The notes under the pieces: model-generated
Seen by the model: the letters and a program-made list of their open reading frames with translations, nothing else
Databases searched by the model: none
What the model was told of the DNA's origin: nothing
NCBI GenBank assembly: GCA_029582265.1
Contig: CM055819.1
Coordinates: forward strand, 30,915,164-30,979,163
Reading direction: 5' to 3'
Origin: Zoroaster sp. YZ-2022
Lineage: Eukaryota; Echinodermata; Asteroidea; Forcipulatida; Zoroasteridae
Length of the DNA stretch: 64,000 bases
Translations under genes and position numbers: made by a program
Part shown: positions 57,701 through 60,700 of the stretch, piece by piece
How the letters are laid out: every line of letters begins with the position of its first letter
Numbering within the stretch: the first letter of the stretch is position 1

Positions 57701-60700
57701 TAATTGTAAAGTATTTTTTGGTTTTATGTTCTCATTGATATACAGGAAGATGGCGCACCATACATTAAAGGAGACGATTCGGACCTCTCAGATACCTGGT
57801 CTGTTTTTATATTTTCAACTTGGCATATCCAGCAAGTTTTAAGAAGACGCTAACCTTCTTCTAGAAAGTTATCCTGAATGTACAGGATGATGTGAAGATC
57901 GAACGTGCAGTGGTCACATTACTTGAGAGATTAAACCAGCATCTTGACAAGTAATGTGACCAACAACATGGTTTTAGCCAGAGGGTTGTCTTGGTGTCTT
58001 TTGAATTCACTGAATGTGTGAAAAGAATTAAGACTCCCTGGTTTTCAATTTACAACACATTTGGAATCAGTTATGGTGCTATTCGTGAGATTTATTCTTG
58101 CCTTTTTCATTAAAACGGAAAATCACTTGCCAAAATAATGTTCCTTTGCAATATCACCCTAATTTTATAAGGTAATAAGCAATGTCTGGAAGGGCCAAAC
58201 CTTATTTCAATTTGTAATTTAATTTGAGTAATGGTACATGTATGAGGTTTGTTACACTCTGACTCATTCGATTACATTTGCCATTTTATCACTCAGTTTA
58301 TAAGTTTAAATGCAAACCAGTTATACTTTTATTTTTACAATAACTTGTGCTACATTATAGTTGCATTATATTTGAACTTGGTTTTTATATTTACTGCACA
58401 AAATTGTAAGTTACTAAATTTACTTGCCACTAAGAAACCTGGAAACCTGGATTGCAAAAATGTATGTACTACTATTGTGTGTGTGTGTGTGGGGGGGGGG
58501 GTGCGCTTATTATCTCCACCTTTGCTGTTGCAACCCAACTACTGGGGGGGGGTAATAAACAGATGTGGCATATATTCCTCGTGTCTACATTTGTTTTGCT
58601 GTTTTGCCAACTTATTGCAATTTGAAGAGATTCACTGAAGCTGAACTTGTGGATATATTTAATTTACTTTTTTTTACTTTATAGTAAGACTTTGTATTAC
58701 GGGTTATACCTCGTTGAGGTATCATGCAGCTTTAAAAGTGTTTTTTTATTTTATTATTATTTTTTTTAGATATGTGATGTATGACACATCACATATCTAA
58801 GGAAAAAAATACACTTTTAAAGCTGCATGATACCTCAACGAGGTGTAACCCGTAATACAAAGTCTTTGTGATGATGCAATGTATTCAAACTTTCTTTTAA
58901 GAGTATACACATTTTGTTACACAGTTAAGTGAAGGTAAAACCCGATTACATTGAAATAAATATTTTTGACAAGATTATGATTTAATTTGCTTCATTTATT
59001 TTGTTTTTACATGAAATGAAGCCTTAGTCGTGTGACTAATGTGATTAGTCATCATTTTGAATGACTAATTGCAAAAGTCAGATGACTAACGTTTAGTCAT
59101 TTCAGACGTTTTTGGATTTAGTCAGATGACTAATTAAAATAAGTCACATTTGACTAATATTTGTCTTGTATTTGACTAATTAATGTTAGTCATCTGGCTT
59201 GTCTGACTAATTTTTATTAGTCATTTCAGACGTAGGGCAGGACTAATTTTTATTAGTCAAAATTACTAATTTATGTTTACAGTGCAGGTATATCGACTCT
59301 CTTCATTGCTACACAATCCACTATTCATATAAGGATATACTCCTACTATAACTAAGATCTTACCAGTATCGCAGCGAGCCCCGGTCCATCCCGCTTGGCA
59401 TGTACAGGTATATCGACTCTCTTCATTGCTACACAAACCACTATTCATATAAGGATATACTCCTACTATAACTAAGATCTTACCAGTATCGCAGCGAGCC
59501 CCGGTCCATCCCGCTTGGCATGTACAGGTATATTGACTCTCTTCATTGCTACACAAACCACTATTCATATAAGGATATACTCCTACTATAACTAAGATCT
59601 TACCAGTATCGCAGCGAGCCCCGGTCCATCCCGCTTGGCATGTACAGGTATATCGACTCTCTTCATTGCTACACAATCCACTATTCATATAAGGATATAC
59701 TCCTACTATAACTAAGATCTTACCAGTATCGCAGCGAGCCCCGGTCCATCCCGCTTGGCATGTACAGGTATATCGACTCTCTTCATTGCTACACAATCCA
59801 CTATTCATATAAGGATATACTCCTACTATAACTAAGATCTTACCAGTATCGCAGCGAGCCCCGGTCCATCCCGCTTGGCATGTACAGGTATATCGACTCT
59901 CTTCATTGCTACACAAACCACTATTCATATAAGGATATACTCCTACTATAACTAAGATCTTACCAGTATTGCAGTGAGCCCCGGTCCATCCCGCTAGGCA
60001 TGTACAGGTATATCGACTCTCTTCATTGCTACACAATCCACTATTCATATAAGGATATACTCCTAACTATAACTAAGATCTTATCAGTATCGCAGCGAGC
60101 CCCGGTCCATCCCGCTTGGCATGTACAGGTATCATCGACTCTCTTCATTGCTACACAATCCACTATTCATATAAGGATATACTCCTACTATAACTAAGAT
60201 CTTACCAGTATTGCAGCGAGCCCCGGTCCATCCCGCTAGGCATGTACAGGTATATCGACTCTCTTCATTGCTACACAATCCACTATTTATATAAGGATAT
60301 ACTCCTACTATAACTAAGATCTTACCAGTATCACAGCGAGCCCCGGTCCATCCCGCTAGGCATGTACAGGTATATCGACTCTCTTCATTGCTACACAATC
60401 CACTATTCATATAAGGATATACTCCTACTATAACTAAGATCTTACCAGTATCACAGCGAGCCCCGGTCCATCCCGCTTGGCATGTACAGGTATATCGACT
60501 CTCTTCATTGCTACACAAACCACTATTTATATAAGGATATACTCCTACTATAACTAAGATCTTACCAGTATCACAGCGAGCCCCGGTCCATCCCACTAGG
60601 CATGTACAGGTATATCGACTCTCTTCATTGCTACACAAACCACTATTCATATAAGGATATACTCCTACTATAACTAAGATCTCACCGGTATCACAGCGAG

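Larger units (their letters stand above)
54833..59284 (+). mobile_element. 4.45-kb DNA transposon with CACTG...CAGTG termini inserted in the EGF array
   Basis: The ends are exact inverted repeats (CACTGTAAAC / GTTTACAGTG), extended imperfectly as ACATAAGTTAGTCA. Inside both ends are many copies of GACTAAT/ATTAGTC, a typical subterminal-repeat pattern. The empty site can be read from neighbouring units (GGCATGTACAGGTATATC); a 2-bp CA is duplicated at 54831-54832 and 59285-59286. CACTG ends, subterminal repeats and a 2-bp duplication fit the CACTA/CMC group, though the class is an inference. I found no transposase. The element holds a small spliced gene and a nested palindrome. On the minus strand it puts a stop after the interrupted EGF unit. 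Confidence 0.82.
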
